Both the position numbers and the translations under genes were made by a program. Shown piece after piece: positions 1-12,600 of a DNA stretch of 64,000 nt (its first letter is position 1; the number at the start of each line of letters is the position of its first letter). Below the pieces are notes generated by a model. That model was not told the origin of the DNA and did no database searches. It saw only the letters and a list, made by a program, of their open reading frames with translations. The stretch is from Eopsaltria australis. Taxonomy: Eukaryota; Chordata; Aves; Passeriformes; Petroicidae. The DNA lies in assembly GCA_034509425.1 (NCBI GenBank), contig JAVTVJ010000295.1:248001-312000 (forward strand). Reading direction: 5' to 3'.

Positions 1-706
1 ATAGAATTTTAGGTAATGAGAAATTTCTGAATTTACAAAGCCCCAACTATTCCTTATACTTTCAGAGCTTATACCACCAAAACTGTTGATGACATGTGGT
101 ACACAGCACAGTGCAAGAAGCTGTTGGTTTTCTCCAGGATAGGCAAGAAATCTTTCTATCAAGTAGTGACAGGCTTATTCTCATGTTCAAACGTAAAGTC
201 CCAGGTTATGGGAGGTGATAACTGGCCTAGCAATTCTCTGCGCCCACCACACACCCTGATAACCAAGGAACAACTACTTCAGGGCAATTTTCAGTATTTC
301 TTCACCCAAAAGGTAGTCCTTTCTTACACCAGGGCAACATCAGATTCCACAGAATCCATGATATGCCAGCAGTGTTAATTATTTACCATATAATTGTATA
401 ATATTCAATATAAGGACGCACTAAACAGTTCACATGGACCACTTGGGAAGAGGGAGATCTATTCCTTTGTACTCTCCACAAGACATCTTCTCCAGAACAG
501 CAAGGCCATCGACATGATGGCAAAGCACAGGGCCATTTTTTGTGTTAGAATGTTTTCAAGCTCAGCTAAACAAAAAGACAGGCAATGTAGCCAAGACGCT
601 GTGTGATGCACAAAAAATCTTGCAGCCCAATAACAGCTATAACCACAATATGATTAATGCACAACTGCCGTTGTCTTGTGCTCCATGTTTGTGCCCTAAA
701 TACCAC
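1..706. other. Unassigned A+T-rich DNA at left edge
   Basis: I see no gene or clear repeat here. Short open frames at 94-378 and 394-606 lack any recognisable motif and are the length expected by chance. The right edge abuts a small LTR remnant. Confidence 0.5.
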
Positions 707-835
707 TGTGGTGTGTTGACCCTGGTGGACAGTAGGTGCCCACCAAGCCACTGTCCTCAGACAGGAGAGGGAAAAAATAAGATGAGAAAGCTCAAAATAA
801 AAGCAGTGACAAATTTACCAACCCTATTTAGAGTA
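707..835 (-). mobile_element. LTR 3'-end fragment, same family as the 53.8-kb LTR
   Basis: Read on the minus strand, this stretch ends in the same terminal block as the larger LTRs in the window: a 'cttggtgggcacct' core, then 'ccagggtcaacacaccaca'. Before that comes the 'ctctcctgtctgaggaca' segment that precedes the end in the copies at 32.8 and 53.8 kb. Only about the last 130 bp are recognisable. The left edge at 707 is the expected terminal TG (CA on the minus strand), and alignment fades after about 835. It is an old truncated or decayed endogenous-retrovirus LTR with no coding potential. Confidence 0.6.
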
Positions 836-3438
836 AAATGTATGCAAATTCCACAATTTGAAATTTCAGCATCCTGTTATGAAGTGTCTTTGTACTATTT
901 TCAATGGCTACAATACACTATTAGGGAAGTAGATCGATAAAATAAAGGTGGAAAAAAATTTTGAGAAGTAGTTTTTGTGAGCTGAGAGAACTACTTAATG
1001 AGTACCCTTCAGTCAGCAAATGGAAGAGTCCATATGACCTTATGGACATTTCTTTTATGCAAATAGTTCCATTCCTCCATCAACCTTTTGCAAAATGACT
1101 GTTTTCTGGGCAGCTATGCAAAGACTCTCAGATGACACATTGTGTCATCCAAGGGAAACACTAATTCCAGAGGTTTAATTTATCCATGCTTGAAGCTGCC
1201 AGGTTGAGGATGAGGCTCCCCACATCTATCTCAATTCAATGTGACCTGACAATCAAATAGTTAAATCAATCTCATAACATGCTAAATCTATTGTATTTAG
1301 GAAAATTAGTGTGTATTCACAACGCAAACGTAAAATAATTTGAATTAAATTCATCACTATATATATGTATGTATATGCTATTTTTAAATTTATTTGTTCT
1401 AAGACATGCTTCACTCCATATGTTCTATCATGTAAATAAACCCTGGAATAAATAAAAATATTTTTGGAATTGAGTTCAGCTTTGTGTGTTTTGTCATTTT
1501 AAGTAATGTTATTAACACTCTTTATAAAGTGTGCAATTATTTTTTCTAAATTTCATTTTCCCCTTTTTTTCCTTTGTGAACTACGTTTATAGGAAATTTA
1601 GATGAGTAGCTAGTATTCTTTTTAAAAATCCATCTCTTATAGCATACTACACCGAACAAAGTGTTCTGCACCTCTACGTAATATCATACTTTATTGATTG
1701 ACTTACAGTATTTTGCTGAGCTGATGCAGTTGACTAATAGCCCTTAAGGCAGAAATAACTAAAATCCTTTTCTTTTAGGCATATCCTCTGAAAATTTTAG
1801 TTTTAAAAAAATCATTTGATTCTTGAGACGACTTCTTTTTCCTTTTGTTCAACATATCTTGTAGCTAAGCAAAGGCACAAGATGACTAGTGAGGGTTGAA
1901 TAGCTTAAGTACCCTCTAATCATTGAATGAGACCCATCTGCACTGTCAATAGAACAGCGCAGAATCCACGTTGAGAAGGATGTTTAACTACACAAAGGTT
2001 TATAGATTAGACTTGGAATAATAAACTTTATTTAATAGGAATTTGTCAGAGCTGCCTAAATGGAATTGAGCACTGTGTGACAGCCACTAAACATATCTTA
2101 AATGCAAATCTATATTCCACCCTCAAGGACAAATTTATCCTCTTGTCCTATTGACTGTGATCAGTAGTATCTTACAAAATAATTATATACCCAAGTAAAC
2201 AGGTTTTTTTCCTCAGAATCAAGCTGAAAGGTTTTTACTCATTTCATGTGTTCAGAAACAATTGTTACATTACTCATAATCTCATTTGAATTACATTGGC
2301 CTTTAATCTTTTGTGAGACTGCAATTCATGGATTAGAAGGCTACTGCAAGCCATTAATTGCTGTCCTTAAAGATCTTTTGAATTATAGATGAGTGACATT
2401 TTGAATTCTGCAGTATGAAATTTATAACACCGATAGCTATTTGAGTATTAATGCTGTATTAGGTCTTTACCAGTCATGTAATGACTGACTAGAGGAGTTA
2501 AAGAGTCTTAAATGCTATAGAGCTTAGTGATTTAATAACAGCGTCTGATGACTAGAAACACATGAGTGACTCCTTCATGTTATTTCAGCTTAGAGAAAGC
2601 TTGCTTTCCCCAAAAATATCTTGGCACTCAATACTGAAACTGAAAAAGCACAGGTAAAAATAAAGGTGTGAAATTTTATCTGATCTTCCTTTTTCTTCCA
2701 GTAAGACATTGCCTCTACCCTACTGCATTTCTTTATTTGTAATTGTCTTAAGAAATTATTCTTCAACCTTTTTCTTTAAGAAACAATTTCACAGGCAAGT
2801 AGTTCTCAGTGTCAGAAAGATATTCTTGTTATTTAACTTAAACATTTCTTCCAGAATTCCATCTCATTATTTCTTTATGTACCCTAGGCAACATTCTAAT
2901 TGACTCTTCTATCTCTTTGGTGTTTATATCCTTCAAATATTTAAGTAGAAAACATTAATTAAGCTTCAAAATGTTCTTAAGACCATTCTGCTTTAAGCAG
3001 TACTGTGCAGACATAACAGTATACTTGGAGTTTAAAGGATAAATATCTAAGAAAGACCAAAAAAATTTAGCTCCCCAGAGCATGCTACAAATAAAATGTT
3101 AGCTGCTTCAGTGACAGTTATTATGCAGGTCTTAGTGACAGCTCAGTTATTTGGAATATATCCTAGCAAGAAAGAAAATGTTTGTGTAAAATCTAGGATT
3201 ACACAACACTCATTTTTCAAATGTCTCCCTAATGCCTGGGGTCTCTAAGACTGACTAGCAATTCATGACTAACAAGGAAAATTCATTCATGGTGTAGTAA
3301 AAAGAATGAGAAACCTAAACAGCAAGAAAAATGTGGTAGTAATTTTCAAGGTTTATGCAAGAGTATGAGCTGCTGACTGGTATTAAAAAGTTAAAATTCT
3401 AGAAGCTGAAGCAATTGTTGGAAAAAATCATGCAGGAT
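836..3438. other. Unique A+T-rich DNA, no gene seen
   Basis: No open frame above 64 codons, no recognisable repeat family and no convincing splice-bounded exon was seen. There is a short ATATATGTATGT run near 1355-1375 and scattered poly-T. Confidence 0.45.
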
Positions 3439-4310
3439 CACACATAACCACAGAACCATTGGTTGGAGGGGACCTCTGGAGACCATCTCGCCCAACCCCA
3501 CTCTTACAGGAAGTTCACAGACTATATTACGCAGGATTGCATTCAGATGGGTTTTGAATATCTCCAGAGGAGGAAACTCTGCAACTTCTCCTGAGCAGGC
3601 TATTCCAATACTCTATCACCCTCAGAGTAAAGAATTATTCTCTCCTATTCAGACTGAACTTCCTGTGTTTAAGGTTGCAGCCATCACCCTGTTTCTGGAC
3701 ACAGAAAGAGTCTGGCCCCACCCTAAGTCACCTGCCCTTAAGCTGTTTGTATGCATAAGTCCCCTCTCAGTCATGTCTTCTCCAGTCTAAACACGCCCAG
3801 CTCCCTTAGCCTTTCCTCCTAAGTGAGATGCCCCAGCTGCCTCAGCATGTCCATTGCCCTCAGCTGGACCTTCAACACTATCTTGCCTGATTTGTCCTGA
3901 GAAACCCAGAAGTGGACACAGCACTCCAGGTGCTACTCCTGAGCCCTCACCAGGGCTGAGTAGAGGGGCAGGATCATGTCCCTTGACCTGCTGGCAGTGC
4001 TCTTCATACTGCATCCCAAGATACCACTGGCCTTCTTGGTCCCCAGGGCACTGCTGGCTCATGGACACCATGGTGTCCACCAGGTCCTTCTCCTTAGAGC
4101 TGCTTTCCAGCAGGTCAATCCCCAGCCTGTACTGGTGCCTGGGTCTGTCCTTCCCCAGGTGCAGGACCCTGCACATGCCTTTGCTGAACTTCATTAAACT
4201 CCTTTCTGCCCATTTCTCCAGTCTGTCCAGCTCTCACTGAGAGGCTGCAGGACACTCTAATGTATGAGCCCCTCCACCCAGCTTTGTGCTGCTGGCAAAC
4301 TTGATGATGA
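3439..4310 (-). mobile_element. CR1 LINE, 5'-truncated 3' portion
   Basis: The plus strand starts with the antisense of the CR1 3' end (ACAGAACCATTGGTTGGAGGGGACCT) and runs through the familiar CR1 order: 'cagtaaagaatt', 'cccctctcagtc', 'ctgagtagaggggcag', 'aggtccttctcc', 'ggtgcaggaccctgcac'. The element is therefore on the minus strand, and its 5' part is missing beyond about 4,310, as is typical for CR1. The minus-strand open frame 3787-4194 preserves the end of the reverse-transcriptase ORF, including KFSKGMCRVLHLGKD and YRLGIDLLESSSKEKDL. Frameshifts follow, so the copy is dead. The diagnostic phrases fit an older avian CR1 subfamily (Y/D-like); the subfamily is an inference. Confidence 0.93.
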
Positions 4311-7300
4311 ATTAAGTCAGAAACAATAACAGAAGAGGTATGTTTACTTTCAAAATAAAACACATGATACATGTACATCTCATACAAAGCACAGCAAATC
4401 TGTGCATCATGAGGAATTAAACTGAGAAAAAGAATATTGCAGAAGTAGATGGCTAGATAAGTAAAAAAAAAAAGAGGAAGAGAAAAATATATGTGACATT
4501 TAAAACATAAGTACACAGACAATAAAGACCTTTTAAAAAGTTACTGGATGCTAAAAAGCTAAAAAATGTATATAGGTCTGATTAAGAATATAAAATTAAT
4601 GACCCCTAAAAGAAACTTAAATAATGATAATAATAAACCAATTTCAAAAAGAGAAATTTATAGGAAATAAATGGGGTTTAGCTTTATTTACAGTGCTCTT
4701 GAGGAAATCAGATAACACTTTCCATGAGTAGGCATTAAAAGATAAACACACAAATATGAGAATGGTATTCATTGTGAAGAGCACATAAAAAATAATTAAA
4801 GTTTTGGGAGCAAACAATCAACATATTTATGGGTTATATGTCAGTGTTTGTCCTGGTATATTTGTTATACATGGATAATGAATGAAAGGGATATATTTCA
4901 AGGAGAAGAAGAAAGACTTGATGAAATAGACAAGAGTTGGGATGTATACATTTATGGAAGCTAAAATTAAGATATTATCTTTCAGATTGATAAAGATGGG
5001 TTAGTGCAATTCATTCCATTTCTGCAAATGTTTCTGATACAAAAATTTCCCGCAATTTTTGCATCTCTGCTAATAGACAACATAAAGACATGAAAATAAG
5101 TAATAAATTAGAAATCTGTTATTTTAGCGATTCTTTTCTTATTTGATCCTGTTTGGTTTAGATTTTTATTTTGCATTTTTTGCACTAGGTTAAAGAATTT
5201 TGATGTCACTGAGATATAGCAAAAGAAAGTCTGTGGCAAATTAGACAGAGACAGTTGTGTTGGTAGCCTCTCATGTAGTGAAATGAAATTGAATCCATTT
5301 TCACTCGTGCTCAGACAGTCTGAACATCAAGATACTTTATTACAAATACACCTCCTGATGATCCTGCAAAGTAAGGGCGATACCAGACATACTCTAGCAC
5401 GTTTGGAGAGCCTTTGTTGGCAAATATTTAGACTAAAGCTTAAAAGGCCTAAACATCAAGTAATGTCTTTTAAATACACTGTAGATAATTTTTCTGTCGT
5501 CAAACGAAAAGAACACCACTTACAAAATCTTATACTGCGCCAACATTTCTGTTGTCAGTTCAATTCACAATTGATGATTGTGACTAAACTAAGTGACAAA
5601 CAGGAAAGAAAATTTTGCTAAAGTTTGTGAGAACAGAGAATTAAAATTTAGTACATTTAGATTTTTTGGCAGTACTAGGGGCACATATCTAACACTATGC
5701 ATCTACAGTATGTTGGACTTTTATGAAAGTGGTTTCTCAGGAGAGATGCTATTCATTCTTTTCGTCAGGAGAAATAAGAAAAGAGTAGTTAGGGCAGGAA
5801 TGGTGCCCTTAACTGTCTTCTAAGTGTCTGTTCTTTGGTTCCATTTTTTAAGCATGTGGGAGAAAAATTATGCTAACATCTTTACTTCCAACAATTATTT
5901 AATATGAAAGACGATTCAGGCTGACAGGTTTAAAATTAAATTGGAGTTTACTGCGGGATGCTTTTGCTCTTTAGCAAGATGAACCTAATCCATTTCAAGG
6001 AAGAGAGAACTGCATACTAAAACATAAGGTAAGTCTCATACTACTGACACACTGTAGCAATTACAAGCATCTGTCTAATCTAACTGTCTGCCTATTTTAT
6101 GTCATGTTTTTCTGCAATGATGTGAGGCTGTCCTGTAACTGGAAACATGCCTGTTTTATAAAAATGAGTAAAAATATACTTTTTAGTCTTGTTTTCACAT
6201 ATTTTTCACTGTAGAAAGAAAAGATATCAACAAAACAAGGCCTTTGTGAATGTTATGTGTGTGATCTGCAGGGGCTAAGCATTGGATGGCGTTACCTTGT
6301 TGTTTTTATGTTTGATTTGGACAATTCAGTTTTACCTGTTAGTATATTGAATAAATTTATTTTCTTCTCTTCTCTTCCATTTTTCATAAGCACAGCTGGA
6401 CCACAAAACTTAACAATTGTTATGGTCTAGTCAATTTTTCTAATCACTCAATCAGTACACAAATAAGCGGAAATGGTAGAAGTTAGTCAGATTTAACAAC
6501 ATGAATAGGTACTGACTAAACCAATTTTCTGGTAAACACCATTCTTATTCTACTAGATTCTTAAGCAAATCAGAAAGATACACAGCATTTTAAAACAAAC
6601 ACAAACCCCTATCACTCATTGCCTGAGATAAACCCCAGCATTCTTTTGGGAAGCTCATTGTGGTGGCCCGCAGTACATAGTATTGCAAAAGCAGGTGAGC
6701 TGGATGATTGACATGCTCTGTACAACAGCCCTGGGACTCTGCAGAGACAGACTCAGCTCCATGTTCACCACACAGCAGGTATTGAATGTCAAGCCAATTA
6801 ACATCTGTTGTACTCCTAGGTAAGTATTTACTTTACTCAAGTGTGGTGATAGTAAGACACTCGACAAGCTGCTGATGATAAGTATGGCAAAACTACAAAA
6901 TTTTAATGCTACATTTTCTACCTTTCTTTTGGGCTATTTCTCTGAGCCAACAGAAAGCAACACCACACTTTCTCTTTTTTCTACTACTTGTTCCTTTTTA
7001 TTAGCTGTTTTCTTCCATCTGGAAAAAAACCCACATATAATGAAAGTGTATGATTACTCTTCTCCATTAGAAAATCTATAACCTAAGTGAAAGGTATGTA
7101 TACTTGAGGGCAGAAATCTAATAAACTGTTAAAGCTTTGTTGCAGTTTTGATTCTGAATCCATTTAATATTTGCATTTCTTTATTTATGCAACATTTCAT
7201 TTGGTATCAGTTAATGTTATTGAGGTAGATCATCAGTGAGAACACATTGTACATTGCAAAAAATCAAGATAACCCAATGTAAAACAGTAACTGTGACCCA

Positions 7301-7722
7301 TGAATTGTTTCCATTCATAATCCATGGAGCTACATTTACCAAATGATCAGTCCCTATTGGGTTCTTAATTTAGGGACAAATACTGCATTCAATTAAACCA
7401 TAAACAATTATTATTTAACATATAAATCCACTAATTCGTGGTAGATTCTGGGGCAGTATATTAAATGAAATATATAATCTTCTATTTGTTACAACAAAAC
7501 ACAAAAAATTTCCTTCTTTTCCTATTCAAACAAACAAAAGACAAAACAAAATCCTAAAGGAAGATTTACAATTATTTTTGAGGGAAAGCTAAACTGAGTT
7601 ACAAGCAACACAAGATTTGTATTACTGAATGACTAATTTTAAAGAGAAAACTAGAAGCACATAATAAAAAGTGCAAGAGCACACTCATGGTTTGTTATAT
7701 TAAAGACTTTAACCCAGATATT
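4311..7722. other. Unique A+T-rich DNA with one exon-like island
   Basis: No known repeat or gene was recognised. The longest open frame (5283-5621, plus, 112 codons) has no motif I know and is of a length expected by chance in A+T-rich DNA. A short splice-bounded open segment at 5975-6028 is listed separately. Confidence 0.45.
5975..6028 (+). other. Exon-like segment, 54 bp, open frame
   Basis: A pyrimidine-rich tract ending in CTTTTGCTCTTTAG is followed by 54 bp and then AAG/GTAAGTC, a near-ideal splice donor. The 54 bp are exactly 18 codons, open in the frame starting at the first base (QDEPNPFQGRENCILKHK), so the exon would be symmetric, phase 0 to 0. I do not recognise the peptide and no neighbouring exon was identified. 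It could be a small exon of a long-intron gene, a non-coding RNA exon, or chance. Confidence 0.2.
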
Positions 7723-7758
7723 TAGGTATTAGCAGAAAAATATTTCTGCTAATACCTA
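7723..7758. repeat. Perfect inverted repeat, 16-bp arms and 4-bp loop
   Basis: TAGGTATTAGCAGAAA at 7723-7738 is followed by the loop AATA and its exact reverse complement at 7743-7758. A third, partial direct copy (ATTAGCAGAAATATTT) lies just after it at 7764-7779. The structure is A+T-rich and could extrude as a cruciform. I see no sign that it is an RNA gene. Confidence 0.9.
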
Positions 7759-8516
7759 TCAGAATTAGCAGAAATATTTTTCACTGTAGTAGATTCAGAG
7801 GCTCAGTTGTTTTCCCAGATAAGTTCTGGATATTTGGATGTCACACCTCTGGGAAAAGTTTGTTAATTGTCAAAAGGTTAAGATACTTAAACTTTTTCTT
7901 CATTTTCTTCTCTGACTTTTGAAGAGTTTATAGTTGTGCTTTTTCCAAACATTTTTTATTAATATATCAATTATTTGTTTATTCTCATGAATCTTCTCCC
8001 ATTGTATATTTTTTTAAAATTCTTAAGAGACATAAGCTGCTTAGAAGTTTCAATATTCCTAAACGTGTTTCACCTGTCTGTTTAGGCTTGCACATTGTAC
8101 ATTTTGTTTCCTTTGGAGAAGAAACTCTGGTCTTCAAAGTAGTGATACATTTTCAGTCCAAAATATCCTCCTGTAATTGTGCCTGCCCAGCCATTGTTTT
8201 GTGTCCTATTTTGATAATATTTTCCTTCTCCTTTCATGGTAGTAACTTCCTGGCTTGATAAAATTTCTGGGGTTTAATTCAGACATCTTTGATCATTGTG
8301 CACTGCTTTTCCCCTGTATATTTTGGGCATGCATTGAATTAAAGGCCTTATGAGATAGCAGATGTTTACACATTCTTTCGCTGCTTTAGACATGAAAGCC
8401 TACAATAAAAAGAAGAATGTGTAGCTCCAGGGTAAATTACACTGTGAACAATGAATCTTCAAGTATGCAAGAGGCTACTAAGTGGAACACAATTTTCTAC
8501 TGTCTTTAGAATGTGG

Positions 8517-8547
8517 AAAAAAAAAAAAAATATATATATATATATAT
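8517..8547. repeat. Poly-A followed by (TA)n microsatellite
   Basis: About 14 A residues (8517-8530) run directly into an uninterrupted TA repeat to 8547. It could be the tail of an otherwise unrecognisable insertion, but no element body is visible on either side. Confidence 0.9.
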
Positions 8548-9576
8548 CTGCATTACGCTCACTAAGAAAAATAAACCTTTCCAGTTCTTAGGACATTCTC
8601 TAAATGTTTACACTTCTCATCCCCCATGGCCTAATTTGTATTTTTTTGCACTCATTTCTTATCTCTCCAAGGAGGTAATCCTACTTCGGATGCTCATTTC
8701 AAAATGTATTAAAAATTACTTAGGAGATCTTATCCTAAAATAATGTCTCATTTGTGACATGAGTGACTTGCTTTCAAATCATGAGAATTTCAAAAGTCCA
8801 GTAGAAAACTGCAGTAGGAGTAAGAAAATTACTTATGTCTATAACATGTTTTCATAAATTATGACGATGTACAGAGGACGAGAAGAAGCATGGGAAAGGA
8901 AATTGTTTACTGATTGTTATCAAAAAGGAACTTTTTTTTCCCCTAGAAAGTAATGGGGAACAAAGATCTGTGCAAAACCTATGTCCTGTTGTAAAATCTT
9001 ATGAGAACTATCAACCATATGTATCTATATAGTCTAGGACAGATCATTAGTCATCCTCCCCTGCAGCTCATAAACCTGACAACTTGATGCAATACTAAGT
9101 ATTTGGATTTGCTGATTCATCTGGTTAAATTTTTTTGTGCATGTAGCTTGAAACAGCTGACACCTACAGAAGAAGGGCAAAGCCCCTATACCAAAAAAGC
9201 ACTTTCAAACCATAGATATTCCTCACATATCAACTGAATAACTTCTGTGAGTTTGAAGATATTTTTTGCTCTGTTTATTATAGGGAACTGTTTTATTCAA
9301 CCTTAGGGGTTATTCTCAAATAAGTAAGTGATCTCTATGAGAAAGCAGACCCCCTCAGAAATGCTGGAAATAAAAGATAGATGATTAAGGAAGACTTCAG
9401 CTCCTGGAAAAATGTTTTGCCAAAGCTAAGCAAACAGACACACTCAGATTCCCCTTATTCAAACTCATTTATGAGTTTGGAAAGGCCTCATATATGGCAT
9501 CAGAATTAAAACTTCTCTTCAGCACAAAAAATCATTTTATCTTAAGATTGAATTCAAATGACAGTAATTCACTTAC

Positions 9577-9616
9577 CTGGAATTAGGTAATCGAGTTACA
9601 TTGTACTGTATTTTAA
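9577..9616 (-). other. Exon-like segment, 40 bp, minus strand
   Basis: On the minus strand, TTTCCTGCATTGTATTCTCAG is a good acceptor and CCAG/GTAAGTG is a near-consensus donor 40 bp later. One frame is open throughout (KIQYNVTRLPNS, entering after two bases and leaving two). No flanking exon was recognised, so chance or a non-coding transcript are as likely as a gene. Confidence 0.15.
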
Positions 9617-12600
9617 CTGAGAATACAATGCAGGAAACTTTGAAAACACGTTTATGTGTTTATGATTATGATCCATGTTATGAAGTAATTTGTCACCCTC
9701 ATTGCATATGCAGGTGAGACAAAGCATACAAAGGCAGTGTCTGCAACCGAAAACACGGCAGTGCCTCTGTGTGAGCTGCCACCTGATATGGCAGAAGCAG
9801 TTGGTACACATGCAAGCCACTGCATGCTTGGTGGCACAGTCCCTTGGTAATGATCCCAAGCTATCTGATTTACAAGGTGTAAGTAGGTTCAGGGCTAAAC
9901 AGAGAGTACACAGCTACCCATAGTTAAGCAGTTTTCTATTAAAGAAGGATACATTTTCTCACTGCACAAGAAGCTAGAAAACGACCAGGTAAATTCAAAG
10001 AAAGGCTTTGCTGTTCTTCCCCCCAGTAAAATCTGCTGTGACATGTATGGCAGATTGCAGAGAGGAACAATGATGTATATGTTTTGGATATACTTTTTAG
10101 ATACATTGTGCCTTCTTAATTTATTGCCTAATTTATAGCTGAAATAATTTTCTGGCATATACAGAGGATTTATAGAAAAGATGTACCTTAAGGCCAGTAG
10201 TTTTGTTATAGCACTGCTTAACTTATGGAGAAAATAAATGCTGTATGGCATGACTACCTTCTCTATGGCTAAGATTTATTAAAAAATTAATCTCAGAAAC
10301 TTCCTTCCCTGAATTTGTCTTTTTGAGCAGTTACACAGCATACACGAAGTTCCTAAATGTTTTGTCTGATGCTTTTATGTCTGATATATTGAAAGAAAAC
10401 TTGTACACAACTTTTACCTAGGAAGTTTAATTATTTTTTTCCCTTTGCCCAATATTTGTTTTTCAGTACGTCCATTCAAATCTAAGCTGTTTGTCAATGA
10501 ATGTAGGTCCATCAGCCAAGGTCTTGATTTAAAACAAGCAGAAAACACATGAAATCTACCTATTTATGGAAGAAGAAGAAGAAGTGGGGGGAAGGAAAAA
10601 TAAAGAGAATTCTTCTAGTGATTTAAAATATTTTAATTGAATTGCACTGAAAAAATATTTGAAACTTTAAGAACAGCTTTCTTTGTGTCTAGTTTAGAAT
10701 TACTTGACTGTTCTCTTTTTCTTTTTCTGCTGCATTCTGTAAACTGCTAAATGTTCAGAAGTAAATATGTTTAGAGGTATTGTAACACATGCACTGAAGA
10801 TGCAATTTTCTCTTAATGTTTAAAGATTACTTTGAGGTTATCTCTTTTAATTGAAACAATACATTTTAATGTTCCAAAGCTGCCACTAGTTTATTAAAAA
10901 AGTAATTTTATCCTGTAACAGGGATAACAGCTACTTTGTGCTATGTTTCTTCCTGGAATATACAAGAAGAAATACCCAATAGCAAGAGAGAATAGGAGTT
11001 GGAAGTGACACTGTTCTTATTTTTAGAGATTGCATGATTCTGTTTGGAAGTGTACCAATAATAGCGGTTATGCTTTTACACTCCCCATTTTCATGATTAT
11101 TAGATCATTACATTTAGCTTAAACCAATTTAAGTTTGTATTAGCAAGAATTGGTGATCATCTCTCACCTCTGACCTTTGGGTTAATGAGAAGTTCCTCTG
11201 TGTAATTGCTGTATCTTAAGATGGCACTGTGGTGTGTAATTGTTTTCTCTGTAAAATGACATTTAAAGTTTGTTTTACATGAGCAAGTAGATTAACATTA
11301 TTTCTGCAGTGAGCAATAATTATCTGCCTCCTAGCTGAAAACATACTGAACATACTGTGGATAACTTGCATTCATATACTAGTCTTTGTTTGTAAGCCAA
11401 GCTAATTAAAAGATGAATGTTGAAAAAAGTGTTTGTCTACTGAGCGGCGTTAGAGTAATATTATTACTTTGCAATAAAACTTTCTAGACAAAGAAACAGA
11501 AAAGTTGATTTTGCTCTGAAAATATGGATAAAAATGAAACAAATATCATGATTTTACACTTTGATTACAAGAAAAATGCAGCCATGAAAATAAGTATCTA
11601 TTTGTTCTAATGGAATAAGAAATGCCTAAAACTCTCTGAACTGAGTTGGTTCTCATATAGGTTGATACAGGCATGAAGCAGTGGCCCTGAAACTTACATT
11701 TTTCACCTTGCAATTTTCTGTATATGATAGGAAATTGCACATTAGCTGTTACAAATATGTTCTTCCTCTGCTGCTTTAATTAATGCAGCTATAAAAAAGA
11801 TGCTGCCATCACTCCATGAATATTTTAACATTCAAAAATGTTTTTATTGAATATTTATTTACCAGGACAACACTCACTGTGTGGCAATTACTTGCCATTT
11901 CAAAAACTGTTTCCATATATGGCATAGGACCCATTGACCTTGATCTGCTATAAATTGCCTTTTCAATTCTACATAGGGTTGAAAGAATGATGTTGCATGA
12001 ACCATCAGCCTTGACTTTGTTTTCCCCATCTTATATAAACTTTGCAAAGTTGCCAGTTATTAGGAAAAGAAGCTATGGTAATTTTGTTTGCAAAAGTTAT
12101 CTTTTATGTCTTTCTCTACAGGAATAATCTACAATTCCAATATTAATCAGTAATTGTTTTCGGTTTTGCTTTCTCCTTTAAAAAATTAATGTAGAATAAC
12201 TCACTCCTCAGTAATATTTCTTCATCAGTCTCAACAGTGAAAAAGAGCATTTACAACACACTGTGGACAATGTCTCTCACTTTCATTGAATTGGTCTAGT
12301 GTCTCCCTGAATTTGCAGATTTACAAGAGCACACTTCAGAAAAAGACTCTTATGCTTGTATTTCCCACATATATTTAATTTTGCAATTCTTTAAAAAGTC
12401 TCTTTTTAATTTACTTGGCTTATTTTTTTAATGACTTTTTCCAGTAACGACTAAAATTTATATTGTCTGTCATTAACTTTGTTGGCATAATTTTAAAATA
12501 AATAAAATACAGCACAGATGCATAATATATAAAAGCACTCCTTTTATATGAGATGGAATTCACAGTAATGATATAATTGATTGAACTGTAAAACTCCACA

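Noticed and set aside
5283..5621. 112-codon plus-strand frame
   Set aside because: No motif was recognised, and its length is within chance expectation for a 64-kb A+T-rich window.
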